Assembly (NCBI GenBank): GCA_000733355.1
Contig: JNVV01000001.1
Coordinates: 278,208 to 342,207 of the forward strand
Reading direction: 5' to 3'
Length of the DNA stretch: 64,000 nucleotides
Origin: Falciphora oryzae
Lineage: Eukaryota > Ascomycota > Sordariomycetes > Magnaporthales > Magnaporthaceae
Part shown: positions 1 through 11,805 of the stretch, piece after piece
Layout of the letters: every line of letters starts with the position of its first letter
How positions within the stretch are numbered: the first letter of the stretch is position 1
Translations under genes and position numbers: made by a program
The notes under the pieces: generated by a model
What the model was told of the DNA's origin: nothing
Database searches by the model: none
The model's input: the letters and a program-made list of their open reading frames with translations, nothing else

Positions 1-1877
1 TCCCTGCAGACGCGGGAAATCGACGCATGGGCGGTTGTGACTCCCCGCCGCGGCACATCGTCTGGCTCGCTTGGCGTCACATGGGAGGCGCCGGAGAGGT
101 GGACTTGTTGGTGTGCTGGGGAGACGCCCCTGAGAACCTTGCCGGCTCGGGCTCGATACCCATACGATGGGTGCCAGGACACAGCGAATGCAAGTCTCGT
201 AAACGGTGAAGAAAGGTAGCGAGCGGGGAAGTGGCAGCGGTGCTAACACAAATCTAGCATGCTGGGTATGCCAGGCAGTACGGACGCCCGGCAGTATCCG
301 CACACGCCAGGGCCGCCACTTATGACTGGCTCGGCACACCTATCTCGCACCCCTTCGCCTCCGGGGATGACGCGCCGGAGAGGATCGTTGCAGCTTCCCC
401 CCTCTTGGCGCGCCACCTGGATAGATACTCACCTAGCTCTGTGTTGGATCGGGACGGGGTGGACAAGACTGGTCAAGCCTCAGCCGGTCACACTGACTAG
501 GCGCTTGGAAGACGGGGTCTGGCCCTCCTGGATCCCGTGTGGAAGGGACGACATTTTATGAGAGGGAAGAGGGAGTGCTACCAGTGCTTTCGAGTCTGGA
601 AACGGCTGTCTGGAGATGAAGAGTCTGGAACATGGCGGCTTTGCCGTCATCCCCGATCCCTTTTTCGCTAGACATCTCGGCTCTTGTTGCTGGGCATTAG
701 GGCCGACGGGTGCTAGCCAGCAGCTAGAAACATGACAGATCAACTTGGGCCGTCGGCTCGCTTTCGGGTTTGGTAGTGGCGAGAGTCTTTTGGCGGGCTA
801 GATTCCCAACGAGGGGCCCGTCTTGGGGAACAAGGTAATTATTGGTCATGAGGGATTGCTCGCTGGGCTTTGCAGCTTTTTCCAAGGGGATGTTTGCGCC
901 CACGTTTACCGAATCTGTCATCAACGGAAGGGTTGTCGCTGGATATTTATGCATCAAATTCCATTTTGCTGCAATGCACCCCGCGACCCTTCTTCCATCC
1001 CCGATCGACTCCTTTGGTCCTGACCGTGGAAGCCGTACCACAACTTTGGCAAGAACCTCTACGAGTGGTTGTTGGGCGTGGCAAACATTCTGCAGGCAAA
1101 AAAGACCGACCCTGTGGGCAATGATGGCTTGCTTGCCTGCCCAAACCTGGTTAGGATTGCTGGCCAGGGGTCGTGAAAGCAAACGACATGCAGCATCAAG
1201 TACGGGCGTCTTCCAAGCAAACACCAAAGACATCCCGCTATCATACTCGTCAGAAAAAATTGTTTGCAGTTTTGTCTAGGCATTTACAGGTAATGTTTGC
1301 CTGCTGGGCAGTCGCCAGCAAAGAACTCGTCCGAAGGGGGTGCGGGCTTGGCACCGCAGTTGTTCCCTGGTCGCCCGCCGCATTACGACAGGATTGTCAC
1401 GTGAGACTCCGTCAAAGCTTTCCCTTTGCTCCCCAGCACACAAAGGACCCGACTTTTTTTTTTTTTTTTAGTCGCAGCGTCGCATGGATTGACAACTCGC
1501 CTAAAGGGTGTCCATACCCATCCAATACCACCCCGTACATAATAGAGAGAGCTGAGAAGCTGGGCTTCTCCGACCTTTGGGTGCTTTGTTCCATCTCTTC
1601 GCACTAGCTCCTAGTTTTGTTCACGCAAGCATCGCAAACCATTTTATTTTACCCCCTGCCATTTTGCTGTGGTCAGCCCGGCCCATGGACGACATTGTCG
1701 CGCGGCTGTGAGAACAACCACTTTCAGCTGCGGCGCTATCTGAGACCCGGACATCCGGACTCCTTTGTGTGCCTGCGCTGCAGCGCAAGGGGTCTAAAAA
1801 GGCACAATTCTCGCCCCGTGCCGTCAGCAGCGCTTAGCGATCGAGTTTCCGGCCGTCACAACACATCGTCGCCTGCG
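1..1877. other. Intergenic left edge and upstream region of the copper ATPase gene
   Basis: No supportable gene was seen. The open frames here are short, overlap on both strands and resemble no family I know. A T16 run lies at 1454-1469. The last few hundred bases before 1878 presumably hold the promoter and 5' UTR of the copper ATPase. An exon of a gene lying to the left of the window cannot be excluded in the first few hundred bases. Confidence 0.5.
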
Positions 1878-4800
1878 ATGGCTCCATCCAACATCAAAGT
1901 CCCCGGAAGGGGCGCGTCGGCGTCACTGGCAACACCCACATTCCACATGGCGACGACCACGTTGAAAGTGGGCGGCATGACGTGAGAAGAGCCCTTCCTT
2001 CCCCTGATCCCTCGCCTGCGCGCTCTGGGACCACTCGGCGGTTGCTTACTAGTTTCTGAATAGCTGTGGCGCATGTACTTCTGCGGTCGAATCCGGCTTC
2101 AAGGGTGTCGACGGCGTTGGAAACGTCTCTGTGAGCCTGGTAATGGAACGAGCCGTCATCATGCACGACCCCCAGAAGATCTCGGCCGAAATGATACAGG
2201 AAATCATTGAGGACCGCGGCTTCGATGCCGAAGTCCTCGCCACCGACCTACCATCTCCTCTACCGAACCGAACCAAATTCGACGACAACGCCGACGGGCC
2301 CCCGATTACGGTTACGACGGTCGCCATCGAGGGCATGACTTGCGGCGCGTGTACATCAGCTGTGGAGGGCGCTTTCAAGGATGTCGCGGGTGTCAAAAAC
2401 TTTAGCATATCTCTTCTCTCGGAGAGGGCTGTGATCGACCACGACGCTTCGGTGCTCAGCGCCGACCAGATTGCCGAGATAATCGAGGACAGAGGATTCG
2501 GTGCCACCGTCGTGGAAAGTCAAGAGAAGGAGGCAGAGCAAAAACAAGGGGACACCAGTGGCAAACAGCCCACGACGGCGGTCACAACGGTGGCAATTGA
2601 GGGTATGACCTGCGGAGCCTGCACGTCGGCCATCGAGGGCGGGTTCAAGGACGTGGATGGTGTCCTTCGTTTCAACATCAGCTTGCTCGCCGAGCGTGCC
2701 GTCATCACGCATGAGCCCGCCGTCCTAAGCGCGGACAAGATTGCCGAGATAATTGACGACCGAGGTTTTGACGCAACGATCCTGTCAACTGTCTTCGATG
2801 CCTCGGACGCCTCCCGCGCGGCAGCCACCTCGCAGTTCAAGGTGTATGGCAACCTTGACGCCACCGCCGCGACCGGGCTGGAGCAGAGGTTATCCAAACT
2901 GGCGGGTGTCCAGTCCGCCAAAATCGGCCTGGCAACTTCGAGGCTGACGGTTGTCCACTTTCCCACGGTCATTGGTCTCCGAGCGATCGTCGAGTCTGTT
3001 GAGGAGGCGGGGTTCAACGCCCTCGTGGCTGACAACGACGACAACAACGCCCAGCTTGAGTCCCTTGCCAAGACCAGGGAAATCAATGAGTGGCGCAGAG
3101 CGTTCAAAGTTTCCATCTCCTTCGCCATCCCGGTCTTCTTCTTCAACATGGTCTGCCCAATGTTCCTACCGGCGATAGACATTGGCGCCATCTCGCTTCT
3201 GCCAGGCCTCTATATCGGCGACATCGTGTGCCTGGTATTGACGATCCCAGTGCAGTTCGGCATTGGCAAACGCTTCTACGTGTCGGCATACAAGTCTATC
3301 AAGCACGGCTCCCCGACCATGGACGTCCTGGTGGTGCTGGGAACGTCATGCGCCTTCTTCTTTAGTTGCGTGGCGATGCTGGTCTCATTCCTGTTTGAAC
3401 CTCATTCGCGTCCACACACAATTTTCGAGACCAGCACTATGCTGATCACGTTCATCACGCTTGGGCGCTTCCTCGAAAACAATGCCAAGGGCCAGACCTC
3501 TAAAGCTCTGTCGAGGCTGATGTCCCTGGCCCCGTCAATGGCCACCATCTACGCCGACCCGATCGCTGCAGAGAAGGCTGCTGAGAGCTGGTCCGACGGC
3601 ACCGCCCCCAGTGAGGCTAAGGAGCCGGCTCAAGAGGGTAATGCGGCTGAGGAGAAGGTCATTCCCACGGAGCTGATCCAGGTTGGTGACATCGTCATCT
3701 TGCGGCCCGGTGATAAGATCCCGGCCGACGGCATGATTGTCCAGGGCGAGACATACGTCGACGAGAGCATGGTCACCGGCGAGGCGATGCCCGTGCAGAA
3801 GAAGAAGGGCAGCTGGCTTATCGGCGGCACCGTGAATGGGCACGGCCGGGTTGACTTCCGCGTTACCCGTGCAGGCCGCGACACCCAGCTCAGTCAGATC
3901 GTCAAGCTCGTCCAGGACGCACAGACGACGCGGGCACCGATCCAGAGGCTCGCCGACACTCTTGCTGGTTACTTTGTGCCCTGCATCCTCGTTCTAGGAT
4001 TCCTCACGTTTGCGATCTGGATGGTTCTCTCTCACGTCCTCGCCAACCCACCCAAGATCTTCCTCGAGGAGAAGAGTGGAGGAAAAATCTTTGTCTGCAT
4101 CCAGCTCTGCATTTCGGTTATTGTGTTTGCCTGCCCTTGCGCACTGGGTCTCGCTACTCCTACCGCGGTCATGGTTGGAACAGGCGTTGGCGCCGAGCAG
4201 GGCATCCTGGTGAAGGGCGGTGCTGCTCTTGAAACTGCCACTAAGGTCACCAAGGTGGTTCTGGATAAGACGGGCACCATCACCTACGGCAAGATGCGCG
4301 TCGCCGAGGCTACTGTAGCACCACACTGGCAGGACAGCGAATGGCGCCGGCGGATGTGGTGGACCATTGTCGGCCTGGCAGAGATGGGAAGCGAGCATCC
4401 AGTCGGCAAGGCTGTGCTTGGAGCAGCCAAAACAGAGCTCGGTCTTGACGCCGAGGGCACCATTGACGGCAGTGTGGGCGACTTCTCTGCCGCCGTTGGC
4501 CGGGGTATCAGCGCCCTGGTTGAGCCGGCCTCTGCCACCGAGCGCCATCGATTCAGGGTGCTGGTCGGGAATGTCAAGTTCCTGGGCGAGAACAACGTGG
4601 CTGTTCCCGAGGATGCGATCCAAGCGTCGGAGCTCGTCAACAACAAGGCTGCAAAGCGCTCCAAGACCTCCCGCGCGTCGTCCGCCGGCACGACTAATAT
4701 CTTCATCGCCATTGACGGCCGGTACTCGGGCCACCTCTGCCTCTCTGATACGATCAAGGAGGGTGCGGCGGCCGCGATCGCGGTGCTGCATCGCATGGGT

Positions 4801-5490
4801 ATCAAGACGGCGATCGTGACGGGAGACCAGCAAAGCACGGCCGTGGCAGTGGCTGCGGTGGTGGGCATCGCGCCCGAGGACGTGTATGCGGGTGTGTCCC
4901 CGGACATGAAGCAGTCGATCGTGCAGCAGATGCAGGACGAGGGCGAGATGGTGGCCATGGTGGGCGACGGTATCAATGACTCGCCGGCTCTGGCCACGGC
5001 AGACGTGGGCATCGCCATGTCGTCGGGCACCGACGTGGCCATGGAGGCGGCCGACGTCGTGCTGATGCGGCCGGATGACCTGATGAACATCCCAGCGGCG
5101 CTGCACCTGGCGCGCTACATCTTCAACCGCATCAAGATGAACTTGGCGTGGGCGTGCATGTACAACGTGGTCGGGCTACCTTTCGCTATGGGCGTCTTCC
5201 TTCCCGTTGGGCTCCACCTGCACCCCATGGCGGCGGGCGCGGCGATGGCTCTGTCGAGCGTCAGCGTCGTGGTCAGCAGCCTGCTGCTCAAGTTCTGGAG
5301 ACGGCCCTCGTACATGGACGAGGCCCTGTACGACGAGCGCGGCGGGCTCCGGAAGAAGGGCTGGGGCTGGGGCCCCTTCGGAGGCCTGCTGGTTCTCGGA
5401 CGGGACCTGTTCGACCGGGCCTCGGGTCGTAGCCGTGGCCAGAGGAGGGACGAGGGATACGTGCCGCTCTCGAATCTGGATGCCGCCTAG
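1878..5490 (+). CDS. CCC2: Copper-transporting P1B-type ATPase (CCC2/ATP7-like)
   Basis: Two exons, 1878-1981 and 2064-5490, give 1,176 residues; the intron (gtgaga...tag) splits the first metal-site motif and splicing restores GMTCGAC. Three N-terminal heavy-metal domains carry CxxC pairs at about C36/C39, C128/C131 and C218/C221. A fourth HMA-like repeat, about residues 290-355, lacks CxxC. The P-type ATPase core is complete: TGE in the actuator domain, the intramembrane CPC motif (about 725-727), the phosphorylated DKTGT aspartate (about D769), the SEHP histidine motif and GDGIND (about residue 1003). The family has eight membrane helices and moves Cu(I) from an Atx1-type chaperone into the Golgi lumen to load multicopper oxidases such as laccase and Fet3-type ferroxidase. 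The start was chosen because the ATG opens the exon that supplies the first HMA strand. CCC2 type is favoured over a plasma-membrane exporter by overall likeness, not by test. Confidence 0.95.
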
Positions 5491-6516
5491 GCTCGGCCAA
5501 AGGCGCGGACTGCAGACGGGCGATGGTGCCCGGCTCGACCATTGGACCTGCAGCAAGGAATTTGTACATATATTTGCTAAGGCGCGTGAACGACATGTCC
5601 GAACGTATCTTTCTGCCATTTTGGTGTATTTAGAGCATAGCGTTTTTCGCTTTGGTGGGTTTATTTGTTAGCTTTGGCCGTATATACAGCTATTTAGTGC
5701 ATATCTTCCTATCAAGCCCGTCCTTCGGATAATGTGATCAGTTCCCGACTACGTTGCCCTCCCGTGGCTCTCTCCGTGAAATATTCCGAGCCAGCCTTAC
5801 AGCCGATGGAAACGACGGAAACGATGACGTCTGCTGTGCGGCCGGCAGAGTGTTCTGCAAATCCAACGCTGTGGGACAAAAGTGACAGGGGTGGGCGCCA
5901 TGTGGGGAGGCTTCAGTGGCGTGGAGCCACCACGACTCCAGAACGGCGCGCGTGCAGCACAAGCTTCGCCAATCTCGTCATCCGCGCTTGCAAAATCCAC
6001 GACAATCCAGACCTTTTTTCTCTATTCCTTTCGCAAACCACAAACCCCTCGCGCAACAGCTGCCGCCGGCAATGCGCTATTAGACGACGAAATCCTGCCA
6101 GGGTCAATCGGCCAGAGTCCCAATTCAATGTTGCGTAGCTCCCGCTGATCCTGGTGGTCCGGCACGGAGTCCTCTTCTTCGAACGCTCCCTCTCCAGAAC
6201 CAACGACGGCAATCCCTCCCCCTCTCCTTACTGCGCGCCAGAAGCTCGTGCTTCGCTCACAGCACAGTACATCCTGGACGCCCCGAGTCGTCTTTCCGAT
6301 ATCTGTAACGAAGCCGCCCAATGGACGTGCAGTGACCAAAAGGCTATTTTTTTTTTTTTTTTCCTTTGCGGGAATCGCCTAGCAACCCCGACGACACTCG
6401 ACCTTACTCGGACATAATAACCAGACCTTGGAACCCGTTTCCCTCGGTCGTAGCATCAAGCCGGATCTAGCAAGAAGCAGCTATCCTGCTGGCTGGACGA
6501 GAGCAGGGCAGACAAG
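5491..6516. other. Intergenic: 3' end of the Cu-ATPase and promoter of the DUF155 gene
   Basis: About 1 kb between two plus-strand genes. No gene was recognised. T-rich sequence follows the ATPase stop, as expected for a 3' UTR. A T16 run lies at 6347-6362, roughly 155 bases before the next start codon. Confidence 0.5.
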
Positions 6517-8735
6517 ATGTCGAAACGCAACCCGTCACTCCTGGTAACGCTCCCCCATGCCGACGCACAGTCTTTCCGTCCGAGTTTCTGTTTGTTTCGC
6601 CCTACTCCTGTCCATATGTCCTTCGTTCTTCCCGCTTCCGTTTCCTTGTGAACTCGCCTCGCTTTTGCCTGTTGAAAATGCTTGCGACAAGCTCAGGGAG
6701 CATACCGTACCAAAGCGCATAGGGCTGACTGAACCGGTAACCGCTCGACAGGTCACCGACTCGCGCGACCGCGCGCCTGTCCGGAGCAGCGCTGGCCGCC
6801 AGGGACCCTCCCAGCCCGGCCAGCCCTCAAGCTCAAAAATGCCCATGCGTTTCGTTTCGGTCGACAATGTGTTGCAATACGCCTCGGAGATACCATCTGG
6901 ACAGCCACGCGTGCCACCCAACTTCCAACCCGGCGGCCGCCAGCCTGGCCAGTCACCGATGATGATGAGAGCGGGCCCCGGAGGCCCCTCGGCAAGGAGA
7001 GGCAGCCACGGCGGCCTGCCGACCCTCGCCAGCATAAGAACGGGTCTGCAGAACGTGCCGTCCAGGACGACCAAGATCAGCGAGAAGCTCGTGCTCCTGC
7101 CCGAGACGGAGAAGGATGACGATGAGGACGAGGACGCGGTCGACGACGCGGCCGCACTCCCGCCTTCGGTGCTGCAGGCGAATACGGCTCTGGCGGCAGA
7201 CGAGGAGGCCGGGCCGTTGCGCGACGAGGAGCTGGACGTGCTGCGCAAGCGCGGCGGTATCCGCGGAAAGAGTATCGCCGAGCGCCTGCCCAAGGTGCAG
7301 CGCGGCGACCGCGTCTCGCGCCTGACTGCTTACTGTACCGCCCAGGCGTACAAGATGAAGCCGACGGCCGAGTTCCTGCGGTCCAAGCACGGGGCCAAGG
7401 CCAAGCTGTACGACGACTGCCTCTACACAGTTTTCCACCTGCCGCTGCTGCCCGGCATCGATGGCTACCGCGTCCGCAGCCGGCCCGTGCTGAAAACCCC
7501 GGGCACGGGCAAGACGGTGCTGGACCTGGAGATCGAGCGGAGCGAGCGTCGGGACGAGCACATGGGCTACTTTGACGAGTACCATCACCGCTCCGCCGAA
7601 GGTGAGGGCGAGGGGGCGAACGGCGGCGCCAGCCATGGTGCAGATGGAAACGGGCACTTTTCCCACCTCTCAGATGCCACGGTGCCCAGCCCGGTGGACA
7701 GGCTGGTATCCGAGGCCAAAAACTTTGCCGAGATGTTTGTCTTTTCGTACGGCGTCGTGGTCTTCTGGAACTTCACCGAGAGCCAGGAGAAGGACATCCT
7801 GGCGGACTTGACGTTCGCCGAGGGCGAAACGGGCGTCTCGCTCCTGACGCGCCCGCTGGACCAGGCCGACTTTGAGACGGAGGAGTTCCACTTCGAGTAC
7901 AGCGCCGACGCCAAGCGGCCGCGGGTGTTCAACGACATGATCACGCTGCTCCCGCGGTCGGACCACATGGTCAAGCTGACCATCAGCCACGCCATCGCGC
8001 AGAGCACCAAGCTCTGCTTTTTTGAGGAGAAGATGTCCGAGACCATGCTGGACGCGCAGCATGTGCCCAAGCAACTGGCCCTGACGGGCGAGCTGGCCAT
8101 GACGAGGACCGAGATCGTCAAGATCCTAGGGCGGCTGTTCAAGAGTCGTGTCGACATCAACTTGTGTAAGTGCCCATTGTACCTATTCGCATGGTGTTTC
8201 TTGGAGCTTCCCAAGCAGGAGTTATTGGCTAACATTTGGTTGCTGCTGCAAAGCCTCAAATATCCTCGATGTACCCAACTTCTTCTGGGACTCGGAGCCG
8301 ACATTGCACCCCCTGTACGTGGCCATCCGCGACTACCTTGAGATTGACCAGCGCATCAAGGTGCTCAACGAGCGGTGCCGCGTTTTCCTCGACCTGGCCG
8401 AGATCCTGTCGGACTCGGTCGCCGACGCAAAAATGAGCGCCATCACGTGGATCATCATCATCTTGATCGTCATCAGCATCCTCGTCACCGTGTCAGAGGT
8501 CACGCTCCGGTTCGGCATGCTCGAGAAGGAGAGGAGCAAAGGCGGGGCTGGGGGAGAGGGCGAAGTCGCAGCGACAAAGAGCAGGCTCGAGCTCCGCGAC
8601 GAGATCTGGAAGCACATGTCCGAGGCCAACATCTCGCTCGAAGACCTCCGGGCCTGGGGCCAGGGGCTGACGGCGTCGGAGAAGGTGGCCGTGTGTGGAT
8701 CTGAGCACGTGGGCAAGACGTTTGCGGGCGTCTAA
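6517..8735 (+). CDS. RMD1/Sif-type DUF155 membrane protein
   Basis: Three exons, 6517-6543, 6752-8165 and 8254-8735, give 640 residues. The first exon encodes only nine residues; the second opens in frame at a clean cag acceptor. The N-terminal 200 or so residues are low-complexity, with a short acidic Asp/Glu run. The DUF155 (RMD1/RMND1) domain spans roughly residues 225-535 and contains the typical FSYGVVVFWNF segment near 335. A single hydrophobic helix (about 544-561, Ile/Val-rich) follows near the C terminus. In yeast the related Rmd1 and Rmd8 are tied to sporulation and nuclear division, fission yeast Sif proteins interact with Sad1, and animal RMND1 supports mitochondrial translation. 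The length and the lack of an obvious mitochondrial presequence fit the cytosolic or membrane-anchored fungal branch better than RMND1. Molecular function is unknown. Confidence 0.88.
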
Positions 8736-9363
8736 CCGCGTCTCCTTCTTTTCTTCGTCTTTTGTTTTCTTCCACTTCCATCCACGCCATCCGAGGCTCT
8801 GGCGTTCCCGTGGGAGTGTCCCAGTTTATCACGCCGTGGCGGCCACGACCAGTGTGCACCAAAACCACATACCGTCCCTGTACCACTAGTACTAACACCA
8901 CACTGCTGGCAGACTAGCCAGGTTGTAACTTTCTTTTTTGTCGTCTGGCTTTGGGGGACGGTCATCCAGCGAAGGAAATACCAAAAACTCAGTTACTAGT
9001 TTTACCACTTACTGTTTTAGCACTTGGGTAATCGACAACAAAAATAGCATATGAAATCGACAGACACTTAAGAAGGGACATCGGAGCGCGTGCGAGGTGA
9101 AGGGAAGATGTGACAGGTTAACAGAAAGGTATCGATCGAAAAGAACCGTAGGTAAACAAAAATGGCTCGCCCGCCACGAGAATCAGGGAATAAGACGCCT
9201 CCAACACCGCCACGGATTTCTGGCTTTCCTCCATAAACCCAAATGGTATAAAAACATGGTCCTCGAACTTTGGAAGTCTCGTGCTGTTGCCACGCACAGC
9301 ACTCTACAAGGATGACACAGCCCGCGCGTCGTCACCAACTGCCGGCTCACTTCTGTTTTTCTT
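8736..9363. other. Convergent 3' intergenic region
   Basis: About 630 bases between the convergent DUF155 and zinc-ribbon genes. It is A/T-richer than the coding flanks, consistent with paired 3' UTRs. No gene was seen. Confidence 0.5.
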
Positions 9364-9772
9364 TTAGCCGTACCGCATCGGCTGCTGCCCCGGGGGCGGG
9401 CCGGACTGGTACTGTAGCGGGTACTGCTGCTGCGGAGGTCCTCCCCCTCCGGCCATCTGCTGCACGTCTGGGCGGTGCGTGAGCGGCTGGGCAAAGTTGC
9501 AGATGCGGCAGCTGACGTCGACGTAGCCCTTGATTGTGAAGGGTATTACGGGCTAGCGTTTTCCCGTCAGTTTGCGTATGGGCCTCGCGGCAGCGGTGCG
9601 CAACAGAAAGATGTCAGGCATGGCTTACAATGAAGCAAAGCGTGAACCACGGGTGCGTCTTGACGACGGATGCCGACCAGTTGCCGCAGTTGTGACATTG
9701 GCAGGTCAGGCCTTTGTACCCGTCGACCTCGCTGCGGAACTTGTGCTCGCCGCACACGAAGAAGAAGAACAT
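9364..9772 (-). CDS. Small zinc-ribbon protein (zinc-ribbon_15-like)
   Basis: Two exons on the minus strand, 9772-9629 and 9552-9364, separated by a 76-nt gtaagc...tag intron, encode 110 residues. The protein opens with four phenylalanines and VCGEH, then has CQCHNCGN (C24, C26, C29), a PWFTLCFI segment, and a second cysteine pair in VSCRICNF (C63, C66). This order matches the small fungal proteins annotated as zinc-ribbon 15, in which a hydrophobic stretch separates two metal-binding knuckles. The C terminus is Gln/Pro/Gly/Tyr-rich. The intron falls exactly between PWFTLCFI and PVIPF, so splicing restores a continuous conserved block. Automatic calling could miss the gene because each exon is short and the strongest open frame here is a different one. 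Function is unknown; a zinc-binding structural role is inferred. Confidence 0.82.
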
Positions 9773-10611
9773 TGTGGCCCGGTGGCCCAGCGCCGGCTTC
9801 GTTTTGCTTCCTCTTTTTTGTTTCGTGGCTCGATCGACTGGGAGGTGGTTTGGGGTTGTTGGAGTCGGGCGGTTTGGTGCGTGATCGCAAGGGTGGCGCG
9901 TGTCTTGGACTCGGGGAGGAGGATGGTAAGCTGGTTGAAGCGCTTTCTAGGTGGGTGGGTGCTGTTGTAGTAGAACGAAGAGAAACAAAGTCGTCGTTGG
10001 AGCTTTGGGGCCGCGGACTGCGGAGAAAGGAACATGAACGAGGCGATGCTGCTGCTGCCCGTGCCGCGGTGGCGGGAGCACCTCATCGGGGGACTGGATC
10101 CACTCGGTACGTGACGTATACAAAACACGCTTATGAGGTACCAGCGGACACGCAAACGTCCCCGCAAAGCCACAGCGGGAAGCTACCCAATAGGGCCTAG
10201 CTCTGACACCTTTGGTGCACGCCAAGACCAGGGTCAAGTGGGCCTGCGGAAGCCGCCCGTGCGTGCCTAGACTTTTTTTTTTTTTTTTTTGGGGTGCCGC
10301 CCGTGTAGCTTTCGGCCCCGCCAAACCGTTAGCTCCAGTGTCGGCGTGTGTCAATTGGAGAAGAAAAAAAAAAAAAAGGCAGGAGCACGACTTATGCTGG
10401 ACGACGCGACAAAGGCTCCAACGCGAATACTATCGGATACGTACCCCGCGCAACCACCCCTACGCAGACATATGAACGGCAGGTAGCACAGCGGGCGTTG
10501 AGTAGGTGGTAGGGATGACACTGTAACGCGCCGCTCCGTCTACACTCCTGTGCTCAACAACTCGCCTCCCGGCGGCCGCAGGCGGCGTCGGCGCCGAACC
10601 ACCACCCCACA
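9773..10611. promoter_or_regulatory. Divergent intergenic region (zinc-ribbon / RPP1)
   Basis: The 839 bases separate two divergently transcribed genes and must hold both promoters. They contain a T18 run (10273-10290) and an A14 run (10364-10377) about 75 bases apart. Such dA:dT tracts commonly keep fungal promoters nucleosome-free, but this role is inferred. No specific factor site was identified. Confidence 0.5.
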
Positions 10612-11805
10612 ATGATCTACGACCTCAACATCGCATGGACGCCGTCCACACCGGCCGACGCCCTGGACCGCACGCTGCGCCAGGCCGCGGTCCTGGGCTA
10701 CGACGTCGTGGCGCTCAACCACACCATTAGCAGGCTGCCCATCCCGTCGCCCATCACGAACCCGATCCCGCTCCTCTCCTCCTCCTCCTCCTCCTCCTCC
10801 ACAAACCGCCGCCTGCCAACAACAGTCCTGCGCCGCGCAACCGTCCACATGGCCGACCCGCGCGACAACCACCGCCTCGACGCCGTGGCCGCCGCCTACG
10901 ACCTGCTCGCGGTCCGGCCCACGACCGAGGCGGCCTTTTCCCACGCCTGCGTCAACCTCGCCGAGCCGTCCGTGATATCGCTCGACCTGGCCTCCAACCT
11001 CGGCTACCACTTCCGCCCCAAGCCCGTCATGGCCGCCGTCCGCCGCGGCGTGCGCTTCGAGGTGTGCTACTCGCAGGCCATCGTCTCCTCCGACAACAAC
11101 AGCGCGGGGCAAGGACAGGGGCAAAGCAGCAGCAACCGCGCGCGCGCCCTCTTCGTCGCCAACCTGGTCGGCCTAGTGCGCGCCAGCAAGGGGCGCGGGC
11201 TCGTCGTCAGCAGCGGCTGCCCCGCGGCCAGGCCGGCGCTGCTGCGCGCCCCCGCCGACGTCGTCAACCTGCTGGCCGTGTGGGGGCTGGGGACAGAGCG
11301 TGGCCTGGAAGCGCTCTCGGCCGCGCCGCGGGGCGTCGTCGTCAACGAGGGGATCAGGCGGTCGTCCTTTCGCGGGGTCGTCGACATTGTGCAGGCTGCG
11401 GGCGGCAGCAGTGCCGTCCCGACGACGACCGGGACTCCTAATGAGACGACCGTTGTGATGGGGCGGAAAAAGCAGAAGCAGCAGCAACAGCAACAACGAA
11501 AACAACAAAACGGCAGTGGGACTGGCTCCGATGGCGGGAAGAAAAAGAATCATCCAGACGCCACGGCCGTCAACGATGACCCAAGTCGCGAAACAGCCGA
11601 TGCCGCAGCAGGAGACCAAGGTGACCGCAAAGGCAACGCTCGGAAGGATGAGCAGCAGCAGCAGGGTGTCAAGAGGAAGAACGGCGAGCAGGCCGGCGCC
11701 GGAGACGCGGCCGACGAAGGCGGGCAGAAGCTCAGCAAGAGGCAGGCCAAGAAGCAGCGCCGCCTGGCTGCCCAGCAGGCGCAGGCCGCAGAGGCGGGGC
11801 CATGA
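10612..11805 (+). CDS. RPP1: RNase P/MRP protein subunit Rpp1 (p30 family)
   Basis: Single-exon gene of 397 residues. The N terminus, MIYDLNI, and the following VVALNHT strand and RRATVHMADP motif are characteristic of the p30/Rpp1 PHP-like TIM-barrel subunit of nuclear RNase P and RNase MRP, which process pre-tRNA 5' ends and pre-rRNA. Further core motifs are YDLLAVRPT, ISLDLASN, GVRFEVCYSQAI and, near residue 255, NEGIRRSSFRG. The core ends around residue 265; the rest is a Gln/Lys-rich basic tail that probably contacts RNA. A CCT-repeat at 10771-10800 encodes a polyserine insertion after residue 55. The protein is longer than yeast Rpp1 (293 residues), mainly through the tail and the serine insertion. 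Confidence 0.93.
   Translation: MIYDLNIAWTPSTPADALDRTLRQAAVLGYDVVALNHTISRLPIPSPITNPIPLLSSSSSSSSTNRRLPTTVLRRATVHMADPRDNHRLDAVAAAYDLLAVRPTTEAAFSHACVNLAEPSVISLDLASNLGYHFRPKPVMAAVRRGVRFEVCYSQAIVSSDNNSAGQGQGQSSSNRARALFVANLVGLVRASKGRGLVVSSGCPAARPALLRAPADVVNLLAVWGLGTERGLEALSAAPRGVVVNEGIRRSSFRGVVDIVQAAGGSSAVPTTTGTPNETTVVMGRKKQKQQQQQQRKQQNGSGTGSDGGKKKNHPDATAVNDDPSRETADAAAGDQGDRKGNARKDEQQQQGVKRKNGEQAGAGDAADEGGQKLSKRQAKKQRRLAAQQAQAAEAGP
10771..10800 (+). repeat. CCT microsatellite inside RPP1
   Basis: Near-perfect CTC/CCT trinucleotide tract of about 30 bases. It encodes the polyserine run in Rpp1 and is likely length-variable between isolates. Confidence 0.85.
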
